From the NCBI RefSeq assembly GCF_026810505.1, contig NZ_CP101750.1:7552515-7616514 (forward strand): a stretch of 64,000 bases of DNA, in the 5' to 3' direction. The stretch comes from Streptomyces sp. Je 1-369 (GTDB taxonomy: Bacteria > Actinomycetota > Actinomycetes > Streptomycetales > Streptomycetaceae). Positions 32,513 through 43,295 of the stretch are shown in pieces; position 1 is the first letter of the stretch; each line of letters begins with the position of its first letter. The position numbers were made by a program, and so were the translations under genes. A model generated the notes under the pieces. That model was not told the origin of the DNA, did not search any database, and worked only from the letters and a program-made list of their open reading frames with translations.

Positions 32513-33540
32513 CGCACCCCACCCCCACCCCCACCTCCTCGCGCGGCGCCCCACCCCCCGCCCCCGAGACCGGCCTGTTCTCCCTCGCCGACCTGGCCGT
32601 GGAGACCGTCACCCGACTCGCCGAGCGCACCGTCGAGTTGCACCGGGACCCCACCGCCCACACACGCCCCCTGACCGGTGCCGCGCTCGGCATCCTGTTC
32701 GCCCTGCCGTCCACCCGCACCCGTACCGCCTTCACCGTGGCGGCCGCCCGCCTCGGCGCCGCCACCGTCGCCTACGGCCCCGGGGACCTGCACCTGTCGG
32801 CCGGTGAGGCCGTCGAGGACACCGGACGGTCGCTCGGGACCATGCTGGACGGGCTCGTCGCCCGGCCCGCCGGTTCACTCGACGACCTGCGCCGGCTCTC
32901 CCGCCACGGACATCTGCCCGTCGTCAACGCTATGACGCCGGAAGAACATCCCACGCAAGGACTCTGCGACCTGGCCACGCTGCGGCTGACACTGGGGAGC
33001 CTCGACGGGCTGCGACTCCTGTACGTGGGGGAGGGCAACGGCACCGCGACGGCGCTCGCGCTCGCCCTGTCCGGCGTCCCCGGCTGCGAGGCCACGTTCG
33101 CCTGTCCGCCCGGCCACGGCCTGCCCGACGGACTCCTGGCGACCGCGAGGGAGCGCGCCGGCCGGGCCGGGGCCACCTTCACCTGCCGTGACTCGGCCCG
33201 GTCCCTGCCGGTCGGCGTCGACGTCGTCTGCACGACCCGCCGCAGGACCACCGGCGCCGGGCAGCCCGACGGCGCGTGGCGTGAACGGTTCCGGCCGTTC
33301 CACGTCGACGAGGAGTTCATGACGCGCCGCCCCGGCGCCCTGCTCCTGCACGACCTGCCCGCGCGCCGCGGCGAGGAGGTCTCCGGCGCGGTCCTCGACG
33401 GCCCGAGGTCGGCGGCTTGGACGCAGGCCGCCATGAAGCTGAGCGGCGCGATGGCCGTCCTCGAACGGTTCACCGGCCCTCAGGCCCCGGGGACGCCCGC
33501 GGCCCCCGAGACCGCCGCCGTCTCGGACGCCGACGCCTGA
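32509..33540 (+). CDS. Ornithine/aspartate carbamoyltransferase-family protein of unknown substrate
   Basis: 343 residues. The carbamoyl-phosphate-binding STRTRTAF motif at 68-75 and the NAMTPEEHPTQ motif at 140-150 are intact, and an LHDLPARRG segment replaces HCLP near the C-terminus. The amino-acid-binding loop that reads DxxxSMG in ornithine carbamoyltransferase is VVCTTRRRTTG here, so ornithine is unlikely to be the second substrate. No other arginine genes are nearby. The start overlaps the stop of the repeat protein (ATGA), and the 3' end overlaps the LuxR gene by 61 bases. It probably carbamoylates another amine, perhaps in specialised metabolism. Confidence 0.75.
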   Translation: MTHPTPTPTSSRGAPPPAPETGLFSLADLAVETVTRLAERTVELHRDPTAHTRPLTGAALGILFALPSTRTRTAFTVAAARLGAATVAYGPGDLHLSAGEAVEDTGRSLGTMLDGLVARPAGSLDDLRRLSRHGHLPVVNAMTPEEHPTQGLCDLATLRLTLGSLDGLRLLYVGEGNGTATALALALSGVPGCEATFACPPGHGLPDGLLATARERAGRAGATFTCRDSARSLPVGVDVVCTTRRRTTGAGQPDGAWRERFRPFHVDEEFMTRRPGALLLHDLPARRGEEVSGAVLDGPRSAAWTQAAMKLSGAMAVLERFTGPQAPGTPAAPETAAVSDADA

Positions 33541-36299
33541 GCGAGCAGGCGGACCAGCTGGGCCCTGCGGTGCACCCCGTCGAGCTTGCGGTAGATGTTG
33601 CTCAGGTGGAACTCGACGGTCTTGACGCTCAGGAAGAGGCGTTCCGCCACCTCGTGGTTGGTCAGGCCACGGCCGACCACCAGCGCGACCTGCAGCTCCT
33701 GCGGAGTGAGCCGTTCCAGGGGCGCACGCTCGGGGCGCACCTCGGTGCCGCCCGCCGCGTGCAGCTCGGCCGCGACCCGCGCCGCCCAGCCCGTCGCCCC
33801 GAGCCGCTCGAACGTGGCGAGGGCCCGCTCCAGGAGGCGCCGCGCCTCGCTGCGCCTGCCCTGCCTGCGCAGCTGCTCGCCCCACGCGAACTCGGTCCGC
33901 CCCCGCTCGAACGGCACCGGACGCTCCGAAAGCAGCGCGAGCGAGCGCCGCATGTGCCGCGACGCCGCCTCCGGGTCCCCGGGTTCCAGGAGGCCCCGGC
34001 AGCGTGCCGCCGCCCCCGCGGTGACCGGACGGTGGCCGCGTCCCGCCTCGTACTCCAGGACGTCGAGGACCTCACGCGCGTCGTCGGTCCTGCGCAGATG
34101 GACGTACGCGTCCGCGAGGTCGGCCGCCCACGTCAGATACAGGCCGTCGCCACGCCCGTACCGCTGCGAGAACGCGCGTACCTCCTCCAAGTGGTGCACC
34201 GCCTCCTCGAAACGGCCGAGGCCGAGCTCCAGGAGGCCGAGCCCGCCGAGCGCCCGCGCCGCGTCCATCGGCAACTCCGTGGAGCCCGCCCACTCCATCG
34301 CCTTCGCGGCGTGCCGCCGGCAGTCCTCCTCGCGGTTGAGCGCCGCCTCCGTCTTGACCAGCGCGGCGAGCCCGCGCGACACCTCGATCAGCTGCCCGCT
34401 GGCCTCCGCGAGCCGCACCGCCTCGTCGGCGTGGGCGAGCGACAGCGTCCAGCGGCCCCGCCAGAACTCGACGACGGACAGCGTGCACAGCAGGTGCGAG
34501 AGCAGCCCCACCGCGCTGGAGCCGCGCGCCGTGTACGCGGCCCGGTCCAGCATGCTGTGCGCCTCGTCGAGCTCCTCGGCCGCGAGGTGGCACAGGCCGC
34601 CCACCCCGGCGAGCGGGTAGGGGAAGGCGGGGTCGGGGGAGGCGAGGGGCTCCGCCAGTTCGCGCAGGAGTGCGCGGCCCGCTTCGGCGTCGCCGCCGAG
34701 CAGCAGCACCAGGGTGTGCAGCAGACGTACGGGAAGCAGCGTCTCGTGCGCGGAGTCGGCGAGCTCCATCGCCGCGGCGGAGGTGCCCCGGGCCGCGGTG
34801 AGGTCGCCGACCGCCAGCTCGGTGAGGGCGATGCCGCCGAGCATGACGGCGGCGAGCGCGGGGTCGACCTTCTCCGCCTCGTCGACGGCCGACTTGAGCA
34901 GCTCGCGGGAGCGCGTCGGGCGACCCCGCTGCACGTCGAGGTAGCAGCGGAGCTGACGGATGTCGAGCTGGGTGCCGAGCTGTTCGGCGTGCTCCAGGGC
35001 GCGGTCGAGGATCGCGGCGGCCTCGTTCAGCGAGCCCGCGGCCTGCGAGGCGCGGGCCGCGCGCAGCAGCCGCTCCGCCTTGCGCTGCCCCTCCGGGGTG
35101 AAGCGCGCGGCCCGCTCGTACAGCCGGGAGGCCAGCGGATAGGCGAGGGTCTCGGGGGCGCCGGACGCGGCGTTCTCCAGCAGGGACGCCACGTGCTCGT
35201 CGGGTTCGGCGCCGGACGCGGCCAGGTGCCAGGCGTACTGCTCCAGGGCGGGCGCGGTGGCTCCTTGCAGGGAGCGGGCGATGGCGTGGTGGGCCCGGCG
35301 CCTGCGCACCGGGGTCGCGCCGTGGTAGACCGCCGAGCGCACGAGCGGATGCCGGAAGGCGTATCCGTCGCGCTCCTCGACGACCAGGCCCGCGTCCTCC
35401 GCGGCCTCCAGCGACTCGTAACTGAGGCCGTGCGCGCGCAGAGCCGCCTCGGTGCCCGCCAGCGGGCGCGTGCCGAGGACGGCGAGGAGCAGCATCGCGT
35501 CCTGCGCCTCGGCGGGCAGCCGCGCCACGGCGCTGCCGAAGGTGTGGGCCAGCATCTCGCCGATGGGCAGGGGCGCCCCGGAACCGTCACCCGCGTCGTC
35601 GCCCGCGCCGCTGCCCGCGAGGAGGGCGGGGAGTTCGATGAGCGCGAGGGGGTTGCCGCGGGCCTCGGCGAGCAGCCGGTCGGCCTCCTGCGGGGTGAGT
35701 TCGGCGGTGCCCTCCTCGGCGATCAGCCGGTGCGCGGACTCCGCGTCGAGTCCGGTGAGCGTGAACGTCTCGACGGAGGCGAGCCGCGACACGGCCTCCT
35801 CCTGCTCGTCGCGGGCGGTGAACAGGACGACGACGCCCTCGCGGCTCAGCCTGCGGGTGGCGAAGGCGAGCGCGTCCAGGGAGTACGGGTCGAGCCACTG
35901 CGCGTCGTCGACGGTGACCAGGACCGGGCCCTCCTCGGCGAGCGCGCCGAGCAGGCTGAGCGTGCCCGCGGCCACCGCGAAGCGGTCCTGGGCGACGGCG
36001 GGTCCGAGGGCGAGCGCGCCGGTCAGCGCGGCGCCCTGCCGCTCCGGTATGCGGTCGAGGAAGTGCAGGACAGGGCGGAGCAGATCGGCGAGGCCCACGT
36101 ACGGCAGGTCGGACTCGACCTCGACGCCGCGCGTGCCGAGCCGCAGCAGGCCGTCGGCCTGGGCGGCGACGTACCCGACGAGGCTGGTCTTGCCGATCCC
36201 GGCCTCCCCGCGGATGAGCAGGGCGCCGCTCTCGCCCCCGCGTGCCTTGTCGATGAGAGCGAGAAGACGAGCGCATTCCGCGGAACGCCCCAGGAGCAT
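33480..36299 (-). CDS. Large ATP-binding LuxR-family (LAL) transcriptional regulator
   Basis: 939 residues. An N-terminal AAA-type ATPase has Walker A GEAGIGKTS at 31-39 and a Walker B-like VLVTVDDAQWLDP near 130. A long tetratricopeptide-like helical region follows. The C-terminal LuxR helix-turn-helix (LTPQELQVALVVGRGLTNHEVAERL, then SVKTVEFHLSNIYRKL) occupies about 860-920. ATG 36299 is preceded by TACGCT at -10 distance with no ribosome-binding site, so it may be leaderless. Such LAL proteins often control specialised-metabolite genes; convergent overlap with the carbamoyltransferase hints at, but does not prove, a link. Confidence 0.92.
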   Translation of the reverse strand: MLLGRSAECARLLALIDKARGGESGALLIRGEAGIGKTSLVGYVAAQADGLLRLGTRGVEVESDLPYVGLADLLRPVLHFLDRIPERQGAALTGALALGPAVAQDRFAVAAGTLSLLGALAEEGPVLVTVDDAQWLDPYSLDALAFATRRLSREGVVVLFTARDEQEEAVSRLASVETFTLTGLDAESAHRLIAEEGTAELTPQEADRLLAEARGNPLALIELPALLAGSGAGDDAGDGSGAPLPIGEMLAHTFGSAVARLPAEAQDAMLLLAVLGTRPLAGTEAALRAHGLSYESLEAAEDAGLVVEERDGYAFRHPLVRSAVYHGATPVRRRRAHHAIARSLQGATAPALEQYAWHLAASGAEPDEHVASLLENAASGAPETLAYPLASRLYERAARFTPEGQRKAERLLRAARASQAAGSLNEAAAILDRALEHAEQLGTQLDIRQLRCYLDVQRGRPTRSRELLKSAVDEAEKVDPALAAVMLGGIALTELAVGDLTAARGTSAAAMELADSAHETLLPVRLLHTLVLLLGGDAEAGRALLRELAEPLASPDPAFPYPLAGVGGLCHLAAEELDEAHSMLDRAAYTARGSSAVGLLSHLLCTLSVVEFWRGRWTLSLAHADEAVRLAEASGQLIEVSRGLAALVKTEAALNREEDCRRHAAKAMEWAGSTELPMDAARALGGLGLLELGLGRFEEAVHHLEEVRAFSQRYGRGDGLYLTWAADLADAYVHLRRTDDAREVLDVLEYEAGRGHRPVTAGAAARCRGLLEPGDPEAASRHMRRSLALLSERPVPFERGRTEFAWGEQLRRQGRRSEARRLLERALATFERLGATGWAARVAAELHAAGGTEVRPERAPLERLTPQELQVALVVGRGLTNHEVAERLFLSVKTVEFHLSNIYRKLDGVHRRAQLVRLLAQASASETAAVSGAAGVPGA

Positions 36300-36411
36300 G
36301 CGTAAAGCGTACCGGCGGTAAGCGACTTCGGAGCGGCGCGGAAGGGAACGTATCTTTTCTTGTCGGGCCGCGCCTCTGTCAACCGTCGACGCCCCTCGCT
36401 ACCCTCCGCGC

Positions 36412-37488
36412 ATGATTCCCACGGTGGTCTGGGGTACCGGCAACGTCGGCCGTGCGGCCGTGCGTGCCGTCGAGGCCCATCCGGATCTCTCACTCGCGTC
36501 CGTACTGGTGCACAGCCCGCGGAAGGTGGGGCGCGACGCCGGTGAACTGGCCGGTCTGGGGCGGGCGTTGGGGGTCACAGCGACCGATGACGTCGAGGCG
36601 GTGCTCGCCGCGCGGCCGCGTGCCGTGGTGTACGCGGCCTCCGGGGACCTGCGCCCCGACGAGGCGCTCGCCGACGTCGTCAGGGCGGTGCGGTCCGGCG
36701 CCGTCGTCGTCACGCCCGCGCTGTACCCGCTCTACGACCAGCGCGGCGCGCCCCCGGAGTTCAGGGACCCCGTGCTCGCGGCCGTCGCGGACGGCGGGGG
36801 CTCGCTGTTCGTCTCCGGCGTGGACCCCGGCTGGGGCAACGACGCGCTGCCGCTGCTGGTCAGCGGCCTCGGCTCCACCGTGGACGCGATCCGCTGCCAG
36901 GAGATCTTCGACTACTCGACGTACGACCAGGAGGACTCGGTCCGCCAGTTGATCGGCATGGGGCACCCCATGGAGTACGAGCCGCTGATGCTCGCGCCCT
37001 CCGTTCCCACCATGGTGTGGGGCGGGCAGCTCCGGCTGATGGCGCGGGCACTCGACGTACAACTCGACGAGATAAGCGAGACGTTGGACCGGCGACCGCT
37101 CGACACCACCGTGCGGACGCGGGCGATGGGGGAGTTCGCGGCGGGCACGCAGGGCGCGGTGCGCTTCGAGGTGCGGGGCATCGTCGGGGGCGAGCCGCGC
37201 ATCGTCATCGAGCACGTCACGCGCATCCACCCGTCCTGCGCGCCCGACTGGCCGAGCCCGCCCGACGGCGGCGACGGCGCGCACCGCGTGATCGTCGAGG
37301 GCCGGCCGCGCATCGTCGTCACGGTCGAGGCGACCGACGAGGGCGAGAACCGTTCGGCGGGCGGCAACGCCACGGCCGTGGGCCGTCTCGTGAACGCCGT
37401 CGACTGGCTCGTGGCCGCCGAACCGGGCCTCTACGACGCGCTGGACGTCCCGCTGCGCCCGGCAGCAGGCCGACTGGGAAGGAAGTGA
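36412..37488 (+). CDS. DapB-like NAD(P)-binding dehydrogenase
   Basis: 358 residues with N-terminal Rossmann motif VVWGTGNVGRAAVRAV and the domain layout of proteins related to dihydrodipicolinate reductase N-terminal domain/2,4-diaminopentanoate dehydrogenase. A GVDPGWGNDALPLL segment and an internal EIFDYSTYDQ segment are conserved in this group. TACCCT ends 4 bases before the ATG, so translation is likely leaderless. A small AhpD-like gene follows after 3 bases. The exact substrate is not evident. Confidence 0.75.
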   Translation: MIPTVVWGTGNVGRAAVRAVEAHPDLSLASVLVHSPRKVGRDAGELAGLGRALGVTATDDVEAVLAARPRAVVYAASGDLRPDEALADVVRAVRSGAVVVTPALYPLYDQRGAPPEFRDPVLAAVADGGGSLFVSGVDPGWGNDALPLLVSGLGSTVDAIRCQEIFDYSTYDQEDSVRQLIGMGHPMEYEPLMLAPSVPTMVWGGQLRLMARALDVQLDEISETLDRRPLDTTVRTRAMGEFAAGTQGAVRFEVRGIVGGEPRIVIEHVTRIHPSCAPDWPSPPDGGDGAHRVIVEGRPRIVVTVEATDEGENRSAGGNATAVGRLVNAVDWLVAAEPGLYDALDVPLRPAAGRLGRK

Positions 37489-37491
37489 CCC

Positions 37492-37983
37492 ATGAGTGGT
37501 TCCCTGCGCATCGACATCCCCGAGGGGGAGGAAGCCATCCCCTACGTATGGGGCGACATGGTCCCGGGGATCGGCGCGGCGGCGTCCAACTTCTCCCTCG
37601 CGGTGTACGCCCACACGACCCTGGGCCTGCGCGAGTTCGAGGCCGCGCGGCTGCGCGTCGCCCAGATCAACGGCTGTGTGTTCTGCCTGGACTGGCGCAC
37701 CGAACGCGACGGGGAGAAGGTCGAGAAGGGGTTCGAGGACGCCGTGACCCAGTGGCGCACCACCGACTCCTTCGACGACCGCACGAGGCTGGCCGCGGAG
37801 TACGCAGAGCGGTACGCCCTGGACCATCACAACCTGGACGACGCCTTCTGGGCGCGGATGACCGCGCACTACAGCCAGGCCGAGATCGTCGAACTGAGCA
37901 TGAGCATCGGGTCGTGGCTCGCCTTCGGCCGGCTCAATCACGTGCTCGGCCTCGACACGGTGTGCGTGCTGCCGAAACCCTGA
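37492..37983 (+). CDS. AhpD-like carboxymuconolactone decarboxylase-family protein
   Basis: 163 residues, all-helical. The redox-active CxxC motif is CVFC near residue 61-64, preceded by RVAQINGC and followed by an acidic/His-rich region, as in AhpD-type peroxidases. Start ATG lies 3 bases after the DapB-like stop, so the two genes are a transcription unit. The likely role is a thiol-based peroxidase or a CMD-fold enzyme acting with its partner dehydrogenase. Confidence 0.83.
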   Translation: MSGSLRIDIPEGEEAIPYVWGDMVPGIGAAASNFSLAVYAHTTLGLREFEAARLRVAQINGCVFCLDWRTERDGEKVEKGFEDAVTQWRTTDSFDDRTRLAAEYAERYALDHHNLDDAFWARMTAHYSQAEIVELSMSIGSWLAFGRLNHVLGLDTVCVLPKP

Positions 37984-37986
37984 CCC

Positions 37987-39666
<1,680 letters not shown>

Positions 39667-39873
39667 TCAATCGAAACGAGTTCTACTGCGGGCTGCGTGG
39701 GAAGTCACGCCATACCAAAAAGTAACTTGTGTCCGATCCCGCACCCCTCGTGGTGGCCGTTCACACCACCGGGCGCACAACCATGGTGCTCCGCCATATA
39801 CGCCACTGATCTGCGGTTTCCTACCTTGTGCCGGTACGGAAGCATCCCCGCAGAACTCCTGGAAGTGGTGCAC

Positions 39874-41259
39874 ATGGCCTCGCAAGGAACCGCCCCGCCC
39901 GCCCGCACCGGCATCGTCCGCATCGTGGCCGCGAGCCTCGTCGGCACCACCATCGAGTGGTACGACTTCTTCCTCTACGGCTCGGCGGCCGCGCTGGTCT
40001 TCAACAGCCTCTTCTTCCCGTCCAGCGACCCGCTCGTCGGCACGATGCTCTCCTTCCTCACCTACGCGGTGGGCTTCGCGGCACGCCCCCTGGGCGGCGT
40101 CGTCTTCGGTCACTACGGCGACCGGATGGGCCGCAAGAAGCTCCTCGTCATCAGCCTGCTGATGATGGGCGGCGCCACCTTCGCGATGGGCCTCCTCCCC
40201 ACTCACGCGACCATCGGCGTCGGCGCGCCCGTCCTGCTCACCGTGCTCCGCCTCGTCCAGGGCTTCGCCCTCGGCGGCGAATGGGGCGGCGCCGTCCTCC
40301 TCGTCTCCGAGCACGGCGGCGACAAGAGCCGCGGCTTCTGGGCGTCCTGGCCCCAGGCAGGCGCGCCCGGCGGCAACCTCCTCGCCACCGGTGTCCTCGC
40401 GCTCCTCGCCGCCGTCCAGTCCGAGGAAGCCTTCCTCGCCTGGGGGTGGCGCGTGCCGTTCCTGCTCTCCGGGGTGCTGGTGATGATCGGCCTGTGGATA
40501 CGGATCTCCGTCACCGAGTCGCCGGTCTTCCTGGAGGCACAGCGCAAGGCCGAGGCGGCCGCGGCCGCCGGAGCCGAGGAGAAGCCGCCCGTTGTCGAGG
40601 TGTTCCGCAAAAGCTGGCGCGAAGTGCTCACCGCGATCGGCACCCGGTTCGGCGAGAACGTCTCGTACTACATCCTCACGGCCTTCGTCCTCGTCTACGT
40701 CACCGTCCACCTCGACCTGCCGAAGAGCGACGCGCTCAACGCGGTGCTCATCGGCTCCGCGTTCCACTTCGTCACCATCCCGCTGTGGGGCGCGCTCTCC
40801 GACCGGATCGGGCGCCGCCCGGTGACCCTCATCGGCGCCCTCGGCATGGCAGGCTGGGCCTTCGCCTTCTTCACACTGATCGACTCACGCTCGTTCCCCG
40901 TCATCGCGCTCGCCGTCACCGTCGGGCTGCTCTTCCACGGCGCGATGTACGGGCCGCAGGCCGCGTTCATCTCCGAGCTCTTCGACACGAAGGTCCGCTA
41001 CTCGGGCGCCTCGATGGGCTCCCAGCTCGCCTCGATCATCGGCGGCGCGCTCGCCCCGATCATCGCCGTGGAACTCCTCAAGGACTACGACTCCGCGCTC
41101 CCCGTCGCCCTCTACATGAGCGCCGCGGCCGTGGTCACGGCGGTCACGGTGCACTTCGCGAGGGAGACGAGGGGACGCGACCTGGCAACGGACGAAACCA
41201 CGGAACCCGTGCCCCACCCGGCACCGCGGCGCGAGGGCACTGTCCCCCTCAACGGCTGA
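39874..41259 (+). CDS. MHS-family metabolite:proton symporter
   Basis: 461 residues, twelve hydrophobic segments. Family marks are the IEWYDFFLYGSAAAL start of helix 1 and the GHYGDRMGRKK motif A; an internal RLVQGFALGGEWGGA segment is the classic MHS signature. Such proteins import organic acids, betaines or aromatic acids. ATG 39874 has GGAAG 8 bases upstream. The PucR-type regulator follows after 60 bases. The 228-base gap to choA holds AT-rich sequence and probable promoters for both. Cargo is not identifiable. Confidence 0.85.
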   Translation: MASQGTAPPARTGIVRIVAASLVGTTIEWYDFFLYGSAAALVFNSLFFPSSDPLVGTMLSFLTYAVGFAARPLGGVVFGHYGDRMGRKKLLVISLLMMGGATFAMGLLPTHATIGVGAPVLLTVLRLVQGFALGGEWGGAVLLVSEHGGDKSRGFWASWPQAGAPGGNLLATGVLALLAAVQSEEAFLAWGWRVPFLLSGVLVMIGLWIRISVTESPVFLEAQRKAEAAAAAGAEEKPPVVEVFRKSWREVLTAIGTRFGENVSYYILTAFVLVYVTVHLDLPKSDALNAVLIGSAFHFVTIPLWGALSDRIGRRPVTLIGALGMAGWAFAFFTLIDSRSFPVIALAVTVGLLFHGAMYGPQAAFISELFDTKVRYSGASMGSQLASIIGGALAPIIAVELLKDYDSALPVALYMSAAAVVTAVTVHFARETRGRDLATDETTEPVPHPAPRREGTVPLNG

Positions 41260-41319
41260 CCCCACCCGATCCGACACCGGCCATCGACCGCACCCACCCC
41301 GCCGGGAGACCATCGCCCC

Positions 41320-43224
41320 ATGCTCCCCACCACCCAGGGCGCGGGCCACGCCGAACCGGAGGCGGGGCTGCGCAGTCTGCTCGATCTGCTCGACCGGGGC
41401 GCGCCCGCCGAGGACTTCGCGCGGCCCGCCGCCCGGGCCCGCGAGGCAGGCGCCACCGCCGACGACCTGGCCGCGCTCGACGAAGCCACCGACGTCGCGC
41501 TGCGCATCCACCGCACCCTCGGCGCGCACCGCCGCCGCGAAGCCGAACTCACCGCGCTGTTCGACACCGCCAGCGACCTCGCCGCCCTCCGCGACCCGGA
41601 CGCCGTGCTCCGCGCCATCGTGCGCCGCGCCAAACTGCTCCTCGGCACCGACGTCACGTACCTCTCGCTCAACGACGAGGCCGCGGGCGACACCTACATG
41701 CGGGTGACCGACGGCAGCATCGCGGCCGCCTTCCAGCAACTGCGGCTCGGCATGGGCGAAGGGCTCGGCGGCCTCGTCGCGCAGACCGCCCGCCCCTACG
41801 TCACCCACGACTACCAGCAGGACCCCCGCTTCCACCACACCGACGCCATCGACAGCGCCGTCCTCCAGGAAGGGCTCCGGGCCATCCTCGGCGTACCGCT
41901 GCGCCTCGGCTCGCGCGTCATCGGCGTGCTGTACGCCGCCGACCGCGCCGCCCGCGAGTTCGCGACCGAGGAGATCGTGCTGCTCTCCTCCCTCGCCGAC
42001 CACGCCGCCATCGCCATCGACGGCGCCCGCCTCCTCGAAGAGACCCGCGCCGCACTCGTCGACCTCAACGCCGCCACCGAGACCATCCGCGCCCACAGCA
42101 GCGCCATGCGCCGCGCCGAACAGGCCCACGACCAGCTCACCGACCTCGTGCTGCGGGGCGGCGGCGCCGACGAGGTCGCCGACGGCATCGCCGCCCTCCT
42201 CGACGGCGGCACCCTCATCCACGACGCGGACGGCGTCGAACTGGCCCGCACCGGCACCGACCCCCTGCCACCGCCCGCACCCGCCGTCGCCGCATCCCGC
42301 GCCAGCGGCCGCGCCGTACCGCAGAACGGCACCTGGGTCTGCGCGGTCCTCGCCGGGCCCGAACTCCTCGGCAGCATCGCCCTCACCGGACGCCCCGAAC
42401 TCGCCGACGCCGACCGCCGCCTCTTCGAGCGGGCGAGCATCGTCACCGCGCTGCTCCTGCTCCTTCGCCGGTCCGTCGCCGAGACCGAGGACCGCGTACG
42501 CGGCGAACTCCTCGGCGACCTGCTCGCCCCCTCCGGCGACCCCGCGGGCCTGACCGGCCGCGCCCGCCGCCTCGGCGTCCGGCTCGACCGCCCGCACGGA
42601 GTGTTCGTCGCCCACAGCGACAGCGCGCCCCGGCCGCGCCTGCTCGCCGCCGCCCACCGCACCGCCCGCACCCACAGTGGGCTCGCCGGACTCCACCACG
42701 ACAACGTGGTCATCGTGACCCCCGCCATCACCCCGGGCCGCGACGCCGCCACGCTCGCCACCGCCCTCGGCCGGACCGTCGGCGCCCCGGTCACCGTCGG
42801 CGCCGCGGGCCCGGCCACCGGACCCGCCGGACTGCCCGCCGCGCACGCCGAGGCCCTGCGCTGCCTCTCCGCGCTGCGCGCACTCGGCCACACCGGGCAC
42901 GGCGCGGCCCTCGCCGACCTCGGCTTCGTCGGACTGCTCATCGGCGAACAGGCCGACCTCGGCGGCTACGTCAGAGCGACCCTCGGCCCCCTCCTCGACT
43001 ATGACGCCGAACGCGGCACGGAGCTGGTGCGCACCCTGGAGGTGTACTTCGGCCAGGACCGCAGCCTCACCAGGGCCAAGACGGCACTGCACGTCCACGT
43101 GAACACCGTGGTGCAGCGGCTGGAACGCGTGGCGCGGCTCCTCGGCGACGACTGGAACACCCCAGCCCGCACCCTGGAGATCCAACTCGCCCTGAGACTG
43201 CACCGGTTGACGCCACCGGGGTGA
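41320..43224 (+). CDS. GAF-domain PucR-type transcriptional regulator
   Basis: 634 residues. A GAF domain at about 85-215 (LFDTASDLAALRDPDAVL ... VLYAADRAAREF), a coiled linker, and a C-terminal PucR-type helix-turn-helix with TALHVHVNTVVQRLERVARLL near 590-615. PucR-like activators commonly control nearby catabolic or transport genes and bind a small molecule in the GAF or linker region. It follows the MHS transporter by 60 bases, so control of that importer is likely. Confidence 0.86.
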   Translation: MLPTTQGAGHAEPEAGLRSLLDLLDRGAPAEDFARPAARAREAGATADDLAALDEATDVALRIHRTLGAHRRREAELTALFDTASDLAALRDPDAVLRAIVRRAKLLLGTDVTYLSLNDEAAGDTYMRVTDGSIAAAFQQLRLGMGEGLGGLVAQTARPYVTHDYQQDPRFHHTDAIDSAVLQEGLRAILGVPLRLGSRVIGVLYAADRAAREFATEEIVLLSSLADHAAIAIDGARLLEETRAALVDLNAATETIRAHSSAMRRAEQAHDQLTDLVLRGGGADEVADGIAALLDGGTLIHDADGVELARTGTDPLPPPAPAVAASRASGRAVPQNGTWVCAVLAGPELLGSIALTGRPELADADRRLFERASIVTALLLLLRRSVAETEDRVRGELLGDLLAPSGDPAGLTGRARRLGVRLDRPHGVFVAHSDSAPRPRLLAAAHRTARTHSGLAGLHHDNVVIVTPAITPGRDAATLATALGRTVGAPVTVGAAGPATGPAGLPAAHAEALRCLSALRALGHTGHGAALADLGFVGLLIGEQADLGGYVRATLGPLLDYDAERGTELVRTLEVYFGQDRSLTRAKTALHVHVNTVVQRLERVARLLGDDWNTPARTLEIQLALRLHRLTPPG

Positions 43225-43295
43225 GTTGACACATTCCCGCCTGTTGGATCCGGCACCCATGCGACCTACCCTGGAACCGCCTGAAAGGGAGTCGC

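Noticed and set aside
31708..32793. Long - strand open frame through the 33-bp repeats
   Set aside because: The repeat unit has no stop in several frames, so the openness is a by-product. The frame runs antisense into the carbamoyltransferase and has no ribosome-binding site.
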